31,688 nucleotides of DNA from Planctomycetota bacterium (GCA_024277835.1 JAJRUK010000295.1:1-31688), one strand, 5' to 3'; positions 23,947 to 31,055 are shown, counted from the first letter of the stretch. Numbers and translations: made by a program. Notes: generated by a model not told the origin, from the letters alone.

Positions 23947-26193
23947 TTACCTGCGACGTCTTGCTTTTCCCCTAGATGCTCGCCTTGTTCTTTGTCTACC
24001 ATCACGTTTACCGCGATCGCGGTTCCCTTTGCCTCGCGCGCCGTCCGGAGATACGATGGACGACATAACAAGCGATAAATCTAACTGACGCGTCCGAACA
24101 TCAACTTTAGCGAGAACCACCTGCAGTCGGTCGCCAATCGCAATCCGAATGCCGCTCCGCTCACCAAAGACCGCGCCACCACCAGAGGCAAGCTCCCACC
24201 AGTCGTCCGGCAGCGATTCAAACCGGACCAACCCGTCAATCAAATACTTATCGAGTTGCACGAAGACTCCCATCTTCGCCACACCGGTCACGATCCCCTT
24301 AAACTCATCACCAACCCGATCGGCAAGAAGCTGGAGTGTCAAAATTGTCCTTAACTCGCGTTCGGCACTTTCTGCGCGACGTTCGTTGGCGCTGCACTGA
24401 CTGCCTAACTCGGTCAGCTCCTCCACACTTGGAACATGTTTGCGCTTTTGCTCCCGCTTCAATTCTCCGCGAGCATAGAGGTCAACGAGGCGGTGAATAG
24501 TCAGGTCCGGGTAGCGGCGGATCGGGGAAGTGAAGTGGCAATAATGCTCGCTGGCGAGGGCGAAGTGGCCTACCAGTAGCGGCGAATACTCCGCCTGCCG
24601 CATCGATCGCAAGACGGCAAAGTGAAGGGGATACGCTTCGGGCTTGCCGCGTACGCTATCTAGGAGGGCTTGCAGTGCGAACCGATCCGCCCCGCTCTCA
24701 AGATCATACCCGAGCATTCGCAAGAGCTTCTGCAAACTGCCGTCGGCGAGTTCGGGAGGCGCATCGTGAATCCTACGAAGATGCGGCACCTTAAGTTCGG
24801 TTAGCGTGCGCGAGACCGCCTCGTTCGCCTCGACCATGAACATTTCGATAATCGTATGCGAGAAACTCGTGTCGGCGGGAACGACATCAACCGCGTGCCC
24901 TTGTTTATCAAAGACAAGCTCCGCGTCGGGAATCTCAAGCTGCAACATGCCATCCTTAAGGCGACGCTTTCGGATGCGGCGGGCAAGCTTGTCCATCTCC
25001 TTAATAAGAGCGACGACCTTCGCGCTGGTGCGACCAGGCTTGCCGCCCAGAACCTGCGTTACTTGATCGTAGGTGAGACGCTTGGTCGACTTGATCACGG
25101 TGTTGGCGAGTCTTGTCTCTTTGACGTTCCCGTGAGAATCGTAGGTGATAAAGGCGCTCTTGGTCAGGCGAGCTTCGCGTTCCTGCAATGAACAAACGCC
25201 GTTCGACAAAACCTCGGGCAACATTGGAATCACGGTGCGAGGCAGATAGACGCTGGTCGTTCGTTTCTTCGCTTCCTCGTCGATCGGACCATCTTCGCGA
25301 ACGAAGTGGGCGACGTCCGCAATGTGGATGCCCAGCTCGACGCAATCGCGAGCGAGTGTCTTGATTGAGATGGCGTCGTCGAAGTCGCGGGCGTCGGTGG
25401 GGTCGATGGTCAAAATGGTCTCACCCCGTAAGTCATCGCGATGCAGCAACTCCTTCTCGACATCGAACGCGGTTGCGACCTTTGCTGCGGCTGTTTCGAC
25501 GAGCGGCGGAAAAGCTGTGGGAAGTTGATACTGCTCGATGATACCCAGTGTTTCGATGCCGGGTTGACCAAGGTCGCCGAGGACTTTGACGATAACCCCG
25601 CGGGCGGGTCGGTTGTCCTTGGGAAACTGCGTGACCTCAACGACGACCTTTTGGCCCGGGCTTGCATTCTTGGCGCGAGCGTCCGGGACAAAAATCGGCG
25701 CATGGAACGTAGTCCCGTCCGGGATAACCGACAGCTTCCCCGCGTTGTCGCGCAATTCTCCGACGAATCGGTTTTGCCCGCGTTCTAAAATCTCGACAAC
25801 GCGGGCGTCGTAGACCGTGACGCCTTGCCGCTTGCCCTTTTTCTTCACGGACACAACGACGCGATCGCCGGTCATGGCCCCACTGGAACCCCCGCGCGGG
25901 ATGTACAAATCGCCGTGGGCATTGCGTTCTTCCGGAATCACAAAGCCGAATCCACGCAGATTCGCTCGATATTCTCCGATCAAGCGAGGTCTAGGCGGCG
26001 GAAGCGTCAAGAGTCCCCGCGCAGCGAGGACAATGCGCCCCTCTTTCCTCAGCAGTTTACACGCATCGGAGAAATCGCCCTGTTCGTCAACATCGATCGC
26101 CAGCGCAATAGCGATCTCTTCAAGCAACTGTGGGGAATACCCCTTCGCGCCGACGAATCGAAGAATGCGCTCGGCAAAGTCGCTGGTTGGCAT
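23947..26193 (-). CDS. rnr: Ribonuclease R
   Basis: This 748-residue protein has the RNase II/R plan: an N-terminal helix-turn-helix part (1-65), cold-shock domains (about 70-220), the RNB catalytic domain and a C-terminal S1 domain (about 630-710, GDEFKGIVTGVAKMGVFVQL). The catalytic motif TIDPTDARDFDDAIS (262-276) has Asp264, 270, 272 and 273, matching the four metal Asp of E. coli RNase R. HFTSPIRRYPDLTIHR is the second signature. The basic Lys/Arg tail (GKGNRDRGKRDGRQR...) is typical of RNase R, which degrades structured RNA 3' to 5'. Start ATG at 26193, GGAG 6 nt upstream. It is divergent from the YlbF-family gene (80 nt). Confidence 0.94.
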   Translation of the reverse strand: MPTSDFAERILRFVGAKGYSPQLLEEIAIALAIDVDEQGDFSDACKLLRKEGRIVLAARGLLTLPPPRPRLIGEYRANLRGFGFVIPEERNAHGDLYIPRGGSSGAMTGDRVVVSVKKKGKRQGVTVYDARVVEILERGQNRFVGELRDNAGKLSVIPDGTTFHAPIFVPDARAKNASPGQKVVVEVTQFPKDNRPARGVIVKVLGDLGQPGIETLGIIEQYQLPTAFPPLVETAAAKVATAFDVEKELLHRDDLRGETILTIDPTDARDFDDAISIKTLARDCVELGIHIADVAHFVREDGPIDEEAKKRTTSVYLPRTVIPMLPEVLSNGVCSLQEREARLTKSAFITYDSHGNVKETRLANTVIKSTKRLTYDQVTQVLGGKPGRTSAKVVALIKEMDKLARRIRKRRLKDGMLQLEIPDAELVFDKQGHAVDVVPADTSFSHTIIEMFMVEANEAVSRTLTELKVPHLRRIHDAPPELADGSLQKLLRMLGYDLESGADRFALQALLDSVRGKPEAYPLHFAVLRSMRQAEYSPLLVGHFALASEHYCHFTSPIRRYPDLTIHRLVDLYARGELKREQKRKHVPSVEELTELGSQCSANERRAESAERELRTILTLQLLADRVGDEFKGIVTGVAKMGVFVQLDKYLIDGLVRFESLPDDWWELASGGGAVFGERSGIRIAIGDRLQVVLAKVDVRTRQLDLSLVMSSIVSPDGARGKGNRDRGKRDGRQRTRRASRGKARRRR

Positions 26194-26198
26194 ATAAT
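26170..26198 (+). promoter_or_regulatory. Candidate -10 box for the YlbF-family gene
   Basis: A perfect TATAAT at 26193-26198 lies about 75 nt upstream of the start at 26274. The region 16-18 nt further upstream has no good -35 box. The hexamer overlaps the first codon of the divergent rnr. Confidence 0.3.
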
Positions 26199-26273
26199 GC
26201 TCCGGGTTAGCGACTGTGTTGGAATCGTGGTGATCCCCAACGCAACCGCCACGTACAAAGAAGTGAGAACCTC

Positions 26274-26609
26274 ATGGAAGACATCCTAGAACTCGCATCG
26301 AAACTTGGCAAACGGATCGCCAGCGACGATCGGGCGACCGCCTTCACAAAAGCACGCCAGGCACTCGAGGCCAACCTCGAAGCGAGACAACTACTCGCCG
26401 ATTACGAGGAATCGCAGCACAAGATCGCCGAACTGGAGGCGACTGGCAAACCGCTCGAACCCGACGACAAGCGCAAGATGGCAGACCTGCATTCAAAGGT
26501 CGTCGGAAACGAAGTGCTCAAAGACCTGCTCAAGACCCAAACCGACTTCCTTCAAATGATGACGCTCGTCTCCCAGAAGATCGAATCCGAAGCGATAGGC
26601 AGCGGTTAG
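26274..26609 (+). CDS. YlbF/YmcA (Com_YlbF) family protein
   Basis: This 111-residue all-helical protein has the family pattern: a long N-terminal helix pair (ILELASKLGKRIASDDRATAFTKARQALEAN), LLADYEESQHKIAELEATGKPLEPDDKRKMADLHSKV, then NEVLKDLLKTQTDFLQMMTLVSQKIESE. In Bacillus, YlbF, YmcA and YaaT form the Y-complex that tunes RNase Y mRNA cleavage, competence and sporulation; distant members occur in many phyla. The gene is divergent from RNase R, so a link to RNA decay is attractive but unproven. GAG lies about 8 nt before the ATG. The length is close to that of the family. Confidence 0.8.
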   Translation: MEDILELASKLGKRIASDDRATAFTKARQALEANLEARQLLADYEESQHKIAELEATGKPLEPDDKRKMADLHSKVVGNEVLKDLLKTQTDFLQMMTLVSQKIESEAIGSG

Positions 26610-27018
26610 CATCGCATCCTGAGGCAATGCGACCACCATCCGATGACGCCGTGCGCAAATTCCGCGCGATCGAGCACGCTCCTGGAGCTGGTCAGCTCAA
26701 GTCGTACCAGTCAAACACTGCGCCCATAGCGTTTCGCCGATCGAGTCGGCCAATCTGGCGCACAAAAAACTCCCCTCAAGAAAATTCTGCGCTGGCGACG
26801 ATACATGGCATACTTGTTACCCAGTTTGCCTATCTTCGCCATTCGACGCAAAGTCAAATCGGCAAGAAAATCAGACAGGACGGTGAAATCGAAACCGAGT
26901 GGGAGACTCGGCGAGTTTGTTTGAAAAGAGCGGATCGCTCCAGGACCGGGCAGGAGGCCCTTCGTGTCGCAAGGCCTCCTGGTACGGTTCGACGAGACTT
27001 TTGAAGGAGTGTTTCGCA
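26610..27018. other. Spacer with two hairpins ahead of the B12-fold gene
   Basis: No gene I can support. Hairpin 1: CCGAGT/ACTCGG (26895-26900, 26906-26911). Hairpin 2: CAGGAGGCC/GGCCTCCTG (26951-26959, 26973-26981), extended inward by TT/AA with one bulged C. Hairpin 2 lies about 38 nt before the start codon and buries a GGAGG. Neither has a T-run. They may be leader structures or the end of the ylbF-like transcript. I see no cobalamin-riboswitch B12-box. Confidence 0.45.
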
Positions 27019-27750
27019 ATGGCTAATCCGACGATCGTAGATGAGTTCATGGCCCCCCTTTTGGCGGGTAATCGCACCGCGTGTCGCGACTTCGTTTTTG
27101 GGAAGCTTGAGCAGTTCGAGAACCCCGTAGACGCCTACAGCCAACTCTTGTGGCCTTCGATGGAAAAAATCGAAAAGCTCTACAAGGGCGACCGGATCAA
27201 CACCGCGACCGAACACATGGCCACCCGCATTCACCGGGCGATCGCGGATCAGCTGCAAGTGAAACTACACAAAGCGCCCTCTAACGGTAAGAAAATCGTC
27301 ATTATGTGTGCCGAGGCAGAACCGGAAGAGCTTGGGGCACAGATGTGCTCCGACCTGTTCGAATCGAACGGGTGGGAAGTGTACTTCCTGGGTGGCGGCG
27401 TTCCCAACGACGAGGTCTTGACGCTGATCGGTCAGATTCGCCCGGAGATTTTGTTGATCTTCGGAACACAGCCCGCGGGCGTCCCTGGTGTTCGGCGATT
27501 GAACGATATGATCCGGGAAATCGGGGTTAATCCGACGATGAACATCATGGTGGCCGGAGGTGTCTTTAACCGCGCGGATGGGCTTTGGAAGGAAGTAAAC
27601 GCGGATATCATCGCAAAAAACATGGCTCAGGCGCTGCCGCTGGCGACCGAAGCTGAGCCGAAAGACCCCAGCACTATCGTCAAACCTACCACGAAAAAGC
27701 GTCGCCGTCGCCGCCGACTGACACCTCTCGCGGTGGCTGAGGGGGCATAG
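27019..27750 (+). CDS. B12-binding-domain-fold protein (CarH/MerR C-terminal type) lacking the axial His
   Basis: The ATG at 27019 (AAGGAG 9 nt upstream) gives 243 residues. Residues 1-85 match the helical B12-cap module: LLWPSMEKIEKLYKGDRINTATEHMATR, with the conserved Glu65-His66. In CarH-type sensors a Trp lies 10 residues before that Glu; here it is Tyr55. Residues 90-210 form the Rossmann B12-binding domain (KKIVIMCAEAEPEELGAQM, VYFLGGGVPNDEVLTLI, IMVAGGVFNR). The DxHxxG motif that supplies the axial His reads EPEELG (101-106), so the His is Glu. There is no DNA-binding domain. The tail has KKRRRRRR (226-233). It may bind cobalamin without His, bind another ligand, or be a signalling relic; basic-tail nucleic-acid binding is possible. 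Fold: firm. Cofactor: doubtful. Confidence 0.82.
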   Translation: MANPTIVDEFMAPLLAGNRTACRDFVFGKLEQFENPVDAYSQLLWPSMEKIEKLYKGDRINTATEHMATRIHRAIADQLQVKLHKAPSNGKKIVIMCAEAEPEELGAQMCSDLFESNGWEVYFLGGGVPNDEVLTLIGQIRPEILLIFGTQPAGVPGVRRLNDMIREIGVNPTMNIMVAGGVFNRADGLWKEVNADIIAKNMAQALPLATEAEPKDPSTIVKPTTKKRRRRRRLTPLAVAEGA

Positions 27751-27811
27751 TTTTCACAGGCGAAGAAGGTGACTCAACCCCCCGCCGAACAATCTCATGT
27801 GAAATGTTGAC

Positions 27812-28011
27812 CGATCGGCGTACTGTGCCGGGCGCGCGGGCGAGTTCGTTTGTACTCGCGCCGATCGCTGCTTGTGTGTCAAAAACATTTCGAGATTCTG
27901 CGGTTGTCGGCGGTCACGACGCGAGATGTTTTTGCATGATGAGCAAACGTCGCGCGTGAGTTCGCTCGGCGGGACTGCGTCACATGAACGCGGCGGTCTC
28001 GCTATTGCTCA
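27812..28011. ncRNA. Candidate structured RNA or regulatory element (several nested inverted repeats)
   Basis: The 402-nt spacer 27751-28152 has no gene but an unusual density of inverted repeats. CGATCGGCG (27812-27820) pairs with CGCCGATCG (27859-27867), with an inner GCGAG/CTCGC. CAAAAACATTTCG (27880-27892) pairs with CGAGATGTTTTTG (27922-27934) over all 13 positions if one G-U pair is allowed, with an inner GTCG/CGAC. TGAGCAA (27940-27946) pairs with TTGCTCA (28005-28011), with an inner GCGT/ACGC. The HU promoter lies downstream, so this is not simply the HU leader. It could be a small RNA, the terminator region of the B12-fold gene, or a DNA-level site. The strand is not decided. Confidence 0.35.
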
Positions 28012-28063
28012 GCGTACCAAGCTGCCGATGTGCATTTTGTAAGTAAATTTAAGGGAAAAACGC

Positions 28064-28092
28064 TTGATTGTCGGCGTGAAGTTGATTAGATT
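28064..28092 (+). promoter_or_regulatory. Candidate promoter of the HU gene
   Basis: TTGATT (28064-28069), a 17-nt spacer and TAGATT (28087-28092) fit a sigma-70 promoter with 4/6 matches in each box and ideal spacing. An AT-rich stretch (AAGTAAATTTAAGGGAAAAA) precedes the -35 like an UP element. The leader would be about 53 nt. Confidence 0.5.
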
Positions 28093-28152
28093 CCGGCGAA
28101 GCGGGTCAAGGATTGGCAACGCAACGTCACTGATACTGAAAGGAACTTGTCC

Positions 28153-28521
28153 ATGGCAAAGAAGAAGAAAGCAAAGAAAACAACGAAGGCAAAAAAGGGC
28201 GCAAAGGGAATGGTGAAGGGAAAGTCTCGATCCAAGTCTGACATCTTCGGCGCGCTCGCCGAAGCCAACGAGCTTACACGCAAGCAGATTTCCAGCGTGT
28301 TTGAAGAACTATCCGGACTGATTCAAAGCGATATCGGCAAGCGCGGACCGGGCGTGTTTACCGTTCCTGGTCTCATGAAGATCAAGGTTGTTCGCAAACC
28401 CGCGACCAAAGCGCGCAAGGGCATTAACCCGTTTACGGGCGAAGAGATGATGTTCAAAGCAAAGCCCGCACGCAACGTCGTGAAGGTTCAAGCACTCAAG
28501 GGCCTAAAAGAAATGGTCTAG
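28153..28521 (+). CDS. HU-family DNA-binding protein with lysine-rich N-terminal extension
   Basis: The ATG at 28153 has AGGA 8-9 nt upstream; the protein is 123 residues. The first 25 residues are a Lys-rich, histone-H1-like tail (KKKKAKKTTKAKKGAKG). The HU/IHF fold follows: helices SKSDIFGALAEANELTRKQISSVFEELSGLI, strand VFTVPGLMKIKVVRKPA, DNA-bending arm region KGINPFTGEEMMFKAKPARNVVKV with the conserved Asn-Pro at the tip, and C-terminal helix ALKGLKEMV. It packs and bends DNA. Long basic tails on HU are common in planctomycetes and some other phyla. It stands alone between its own promoter and a strong terminator, as expected for an abundant protein. Confidence 0.92.
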   Translation: MAKKKKAKKTTKAKKGAKGMVKGKSRSKSDIFGALAEANELTRKQISSVFEELSGLIQSDIGKRGPGVFTVPGLMKIKVVRKPATKARKGINPFTGEEMMFKAKPARNVVKVQALKGLKEMV

Positions 28522-28566
28522 CGCTTCTTCGCTGCAACAACTTGTAGCAAGAAACGATTGAACGTT

Positions 28567-28612
28567 GAAAGCGGCGATGAGAACGATTGTTCTTGTCGCC
28601 GCTTTCTTTTTG
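28567..28612 (+). terminator. Rho-independent terminator of the HU gene
   Basis: A perfect 11-bp stem GAAAGCGGCGA (28567-28577) / TCGCCGCTTTC (28596-28606) is followed by five T residues (28607-28611). It starts 45 nt after the HU stop codon. Confidence 0.88.
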
Positions 28613-28645
28613 TTGAGCGACTCGTTCTCTTCGCAAACAGAAGAC

Positions 28646-28677
28646 ACCCCCCTGAATCCCCCTTCGTAAGGGGGGAC
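28646..28677. repeat. C6/G6 hairpin repeat, copy 2
   Basis: Starts with six C, has TGAATCCCCCTTCGTAAG in the middle and ends with six G. It is nearly the same as 4565-4598. It can fold into a short hairpin. This type of repeat is widespread in bacterial intergenic DNA. Confidence 0.6.
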
Positions 28678-28738
28678 GACGAAGGTCGCAATCTCAGGTC
28701 TAGGCTCCTTTGCGTACAGGATTCTTTACGTAGCTTCT

Positions 28739-28915
28739 CTACGTCTTTTCTTCCTCGGGCGTATCGAAGTTTCGATTGCGTCGCTTGCGAACCGCCTCGC
28801 GCAACAGATACTCGATCTGCGCGTTGACGCTTCGCAACTCGTCTTTCGACCAGCGCTCAAGCTCTGCATGCAACTCGCGCGGGAGTCGAACCAAAAATGA
28901 CTTACGCTCTGCCAT
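28739..28915 (-). CDS. Arc-like ribbon-helix-helix protein
   Basis: The ATG at 28915 gives 58 residues: AERKSFLVRLPRELHAELERWSKDELRSVNAQIEYLLREAVRKRR. The short N-terminal strand (KSFLVRLP), helix A (ELHAELERWSKDE), turn with Ser/Asn and helix B (VNAQIEYLLREAVRK) match the Arc/MetJ family, which binds DNA as dimers through the paired strands. A GTG at 28924 is an alternative start. There is no toxin gene next to it, so it does not look like an antitoxin. Upstream lies a 7+7 palindrome (28982-29003) containing a -10-like TATAAA, a likely autoregulatory site. The C-terminal tail is charged (NRNFDTPEEEKT). Confidence 0.82.
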   Translation of the reverse strand: MAERKSFLVRLPRELHAELERWSKDELRSVNAQIEYLLREAVRKRRNRNFDTPEEEKT

Positions 28916-28981
28916 GCGTGCCACGGATCATGATCGTCGCTCGCATCACCGACCAATGGCGAGCGAGCGACGAACATCAGG

Positions 28982-29003
28982 AAACACTTTATTTATAGTG
29001 TTT
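28982..29003 (-). promoter_or_regulatory. Candidate operator/promoter of the ribbon-helix-helix gene
   Basis: Perfect inverted repeat AAACACT-N8-AGTGTTT. On the minus strand the centre reads ACTATAAATA and supplies a -10-like TATAAA, so a protein bound here would block transcription. It is about 67 nt upstream of the start. There is no clear -35 box. Confidence 0.45.
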
Positions 29004-29027
29004 TCACACTCACACTTCCGCCGCGGT

Positions 29028-29152
29028 CTAGCAGCCTGTTGATAAACGAAGTTTTTCTATGTGGCACCGGTTTGTAACCGGCGCTAGACCCCGCAACAGG
29101 AGAAATCGCACCGGTTACAAACCGGTGCCACACTTTTTCAACAGGCTGCTAG
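29028..29152. repeat. 125-nt composite palindromic element (MITE-like) with 15-bp perfect terminal inverted repeats
   Basis: The ends CTAGCAGCCTGTTGA (29028-29042) and TCAACAGGCTGCTAG (29138-29152) are perfect inverted repeats. Inside, the ACCGGTTACAAACCGGT palindrome occurs twice in opposite orientation (29060-29084, 29108-29132; 24 of 25 pairs match). The whole element could fold into one long hairpin. It has no coding capacity and ends 2 nt from the stop codon of the SPFH gene. I see no target-site duplication except perhaps the tetranucleotide CTAG. Confidence 0.75.
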
Positions 29153-29154
29153 GC

Positions 29155-30054
29155 CTAGTTGTATAGCGTCCCGGCGTTGACCACCGGTTGCGCCGCCTTG
29201 TCCCCGCAGAGCACGACGAGGAGGTTGCTCACCATCGAAGCTTTTCGCTCTTCGTCCAGATGGATCGTATCTTTTTCATCCAACCGCTTGAGCGCCATCT
29301 CGACCATGCCGACAGCCCCATCAACGATCCGCGTACGAGCGGCGACGATCGCTTCGGCTTGCTGACGCTGGAGCATCGCCCCTGCAATCTCCGGTGCGTA
29401 CGCGAGGTGACTGATCCTTGCTTCGCCGACGTGAACGCCCGCTTTGGCGATGCGCTCGGTCAACTCTTTTTCAAGCTGTTCGGACACTTCATCCATGCTT
29501 CCACGCAGCGACAGCTCGTCATCGACGGTCGTATCGTAGGGGTATGCGCTAGCGAGATGACGCAGCGCCGACTCACTTTGCACCGCCACGTAGTCTTCGT
29601 AGTCTTCAACATCAAAGACAGCTTTGGCAGTATCCGTCACTCGCCAAACGACAACAACGGCGATCTCGATTGGGTTGCCGCGTCGGTCGTTTACCTTGAT
29701 CGTACTACCGTTGAGGTTGTGAGCGCGCAACGAAACCTTATTCTTGGTGAGCAGCGGGTTCGCCCACCAGAATCCACTTGCTTTCACGGTCCCTTTGTAC
29801 TTTCCGAACAAGATCAGCACCGTGGCGACGTTTGGTTGCAGGGTGAAGAATCCAAAGAGGCACACGAACCAGACGGTGACCAAAATTGCCAAAAAGACGA
29901 GCGTCCAAATCGCAGCCGTGTCGCCGCCGTTGCTAACGTTCAATCGGTTTACGAGGGTATAAAACCAATACCCAAAGCCCACGATTGCAGCCAGGAACGC
30001 AGGAAGCACGACCCATCCGCTGACTGCTCCGATCTTCTTTTCTGTGTTTTGCAT
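29155..30054 (-). CDS. SPFH/band 7 (prohibitin-like) membrane protein
   Basis: The ATG at 30054 has AAGGA 7 nt upstream. An ATG at 30069 would put that site inside the gene, and the predicted promoter starts RNA at about 30069, so the shorter 299-residue form is preferred. Two membrane helices (about 13-35 and 48-72) precede a band 7 domain: QPNVATVLILFGKYKGTVKASGFWWANPL, then strands with NDRRGNPIEIAVVVVWRVTDTAKAVFDVEDYEDYVAVQSESALR. The helical part (KELTERIAKAGVHVGEARISHLAYAPEIAGAMLQRQQAEAIVAARTRIV) is typical of stomatin-like oligomers. Such proteins form large rings that organise membranes or control proteases. No NfeD partner lies beside it. A palindromic element abuts its 3' end. Confidence 0.88.
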   Translation of the reverse strand: MQNTEKKIGAVSGWVVLPAFLAAIVGFGYWFYTLVNRLNVSNGGDTAAIWTLVFLAILVTVWFVCLFGFFTLQPNVATVLILFGKYKGTVKASGFWWANPLLTKNKVSLRAHNLNGSTIKVNDRRGNPIEIAVVVVWRVTDTAKAVFDVEDYEDYVAVQSESALRHLASAYPYDTTVDDELSLRGSMDEVSEQLEKELTERIAKAGVHVGEARISHLAYAPEIAGAMLQRQQAEAIVAARTRIVDGAVGMVEMALKRLDEKDTIHLDEERKASMVSNLLVVLCGDKAAQPVVNAGTLYN

Positions 30055-30075
30055 ACCAAGTCCTTTCATATCTTT

Positions 30076-30103
30076 AATATATCAAAACTATATCACATTT
30101 GAA
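30076..30103 (-). promoter_or_regulatory. Candidate promoter of the SPFH gene
   Basis: On the minus strand TTCAAA (30103-30098), a 16-nt spacer and TATATT (30081-30076) lie in an AT-rich stretch unlike the surroundings. Transcription would begin near 30069, giving a leader of about 15 nt to the ATG at 30054. Confidence 0.45.
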
Positions 30104-30149
30104 CGAATCACGCAAGCCGTCCAACTGGTTTCGTACAATTCTGGACATG

Positions 30150-30420
30150 AGTTATCGGACGAAAGGCGGCTATACCCGGGTTTTTCGATTTCTATGCGTC
30201 TTGAATAACGGACTGATCACGAAGCTGCGGGGACCGAGAACCATGAATTGTTCTTCGACCCGGTTGAGGACGTGTCTTCAAGGCTGGTCGTGCGACAAGG
30301 TGAGGTCGCATCCTTACGGTCGTTGCTCGGTCTATTTGGTCGATCGACTGTGGACAAAGTTTTCTGAACGGGTAGTTATGTTCGCGTCGAAAGACAGATA
30401 CGCATGGCGGGCTGATGATG
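30150..30420 (+). ncRNA. Candidate structured RNA upstream of the cyclo-ligase gene (possible 6S-like RNA)
   Basis: The 30104-30488 spacer has no supported gene. Nested inverted repeats occur: GACCGAG (30232-30238)/CTCGGTC (30326-30332), CGACC (30256-30260)/GGTCG (30318-30322) and the hairpin TGCGAC/GTCGCA (30291-30296, 30305-30310). Together they give a long stem with an asymmetric bubble of about 17 nt. In many bacteria the 6S RNA gene (ssrS) lies just before the 5-formyl-THF cyclo-ligase gene, which is why I looked. The ends are not determined and sequence similarity to 6S was not testable. Confidence 0.25.
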
Positions 30421-30488
30421 GAGGGGTGCGCGGATCGCGCCCGGGCTGATGACATCGCGTTGCCCATTACTATTTTGATGTTGATCCC

Positions 30489-31055
30489 GTGAAACCGGAA
30501 CTCAGGCAACGGCTTCGGAAAGTGATGGCTGGCGTTTCGCCGGAGGAGCTTAACACGCGTTCTCTGCGCGCAGCTCACCGCCTTTTTCAAGAGCCGGAGT
30601 ATATCAAGGCGGAGATCGTGATGGTCTTTTTGTCTATGGAGACAGAGGCAGACACGACCCCGATCGCTTTGAGGTGTTGGCAGGACTCGAAGCGCGTGCT
30701 CGCACCGAAGGTCAGTTGGAACCAGCGGCGGATGCTTCCTTTGGAGATTCGATCGCTGACCGACGACGTTGTTTGTTCCAATATGGGGATTCGCGAACCG
30801 GTCGCGGGGATTCCGTTCCCAGTGAATATGATCGATCTTCTCATCGTTCCCGGACTCGGGTTCGACGAGTATGGAAATCGCCTCGGCCGGGGTCGTGGGT
30901 TTTACGATCGGTTTCTTGCCCATCCCGAATTTCGCGGGGTTGCGTGCGGGGTTTGCCTCGAATCGCAGATCACACCGCGCCTTCCCGTGGGTCCGCTCGA
31001 TCGTGAAGTGGATATGGTCGTGACGGATGCGAGCGTTCGGCGGTTTGGGGAGTAA
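30489..31055 (+). CDS. 5-formyltetrahydrofolate cyclo-ligase
   Basis: The GTG at 30489 gives 188 residues of the MTHFS/YgfA family. The N-terminal helical part (KPELRQRLRKVMAGVSPEELNTRSLRAAHRLF) is followed by IVMVFLSMETEADTTPI, RVLAPKV, then DLLIVPGLGFDEYGNRLGRGRGFYDRFL. That last segment holds the family signature (NRLGRGRGFYDRFL) binding ATP phosphate and folate. The C-terminus reads GVCLESQITPRLPVGPLDREVDMVVTD. The enzyme converts 5-formyl-THF to 5,10-methenyl-THF with ATP, returning a storage form to folate metabolism. It is a single-gene unit; the spacer upstream holds a candidate structured RNA, and a CCAAACGTC-type repeat begins at its stop codon. Confidence 0.93.
   Translation: MKPELRQRLRKVMAGVSPEELNTRSLRAAHRLFQEPEYIKAEIVMVFLSMETEADTTPIALRCWQDSKRVLAPKVSWNQRRMLPLEIRSLTDDVVCSNMGIREPVAGIPFPVNMIDLLIVPGLGFDEYGNRLGRGRGFYDRFLAHPEFRGVACGVCLESQITPRLPVGPLDREVDMVVTDASVRRFGE

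Noticed and set aside
26981..26996. GGTTCGA as a tRNA T-loop
   Set aside because: No acceptor or anticodon arms can be drawn around it; the nearby stem is a simple hairpin.
26627..27004. Plus-strand frame of 125 codons in the ylbF/B12 spacer
   Set aside because: The composition is non-coding-like, it contains two strong hairpins, and no ribosome site or motif is seen.
28739..28915. Antitoxin of a toxin-antitoxin pair
   Set aside because: No small toxin-like frame lies next to it on either side.
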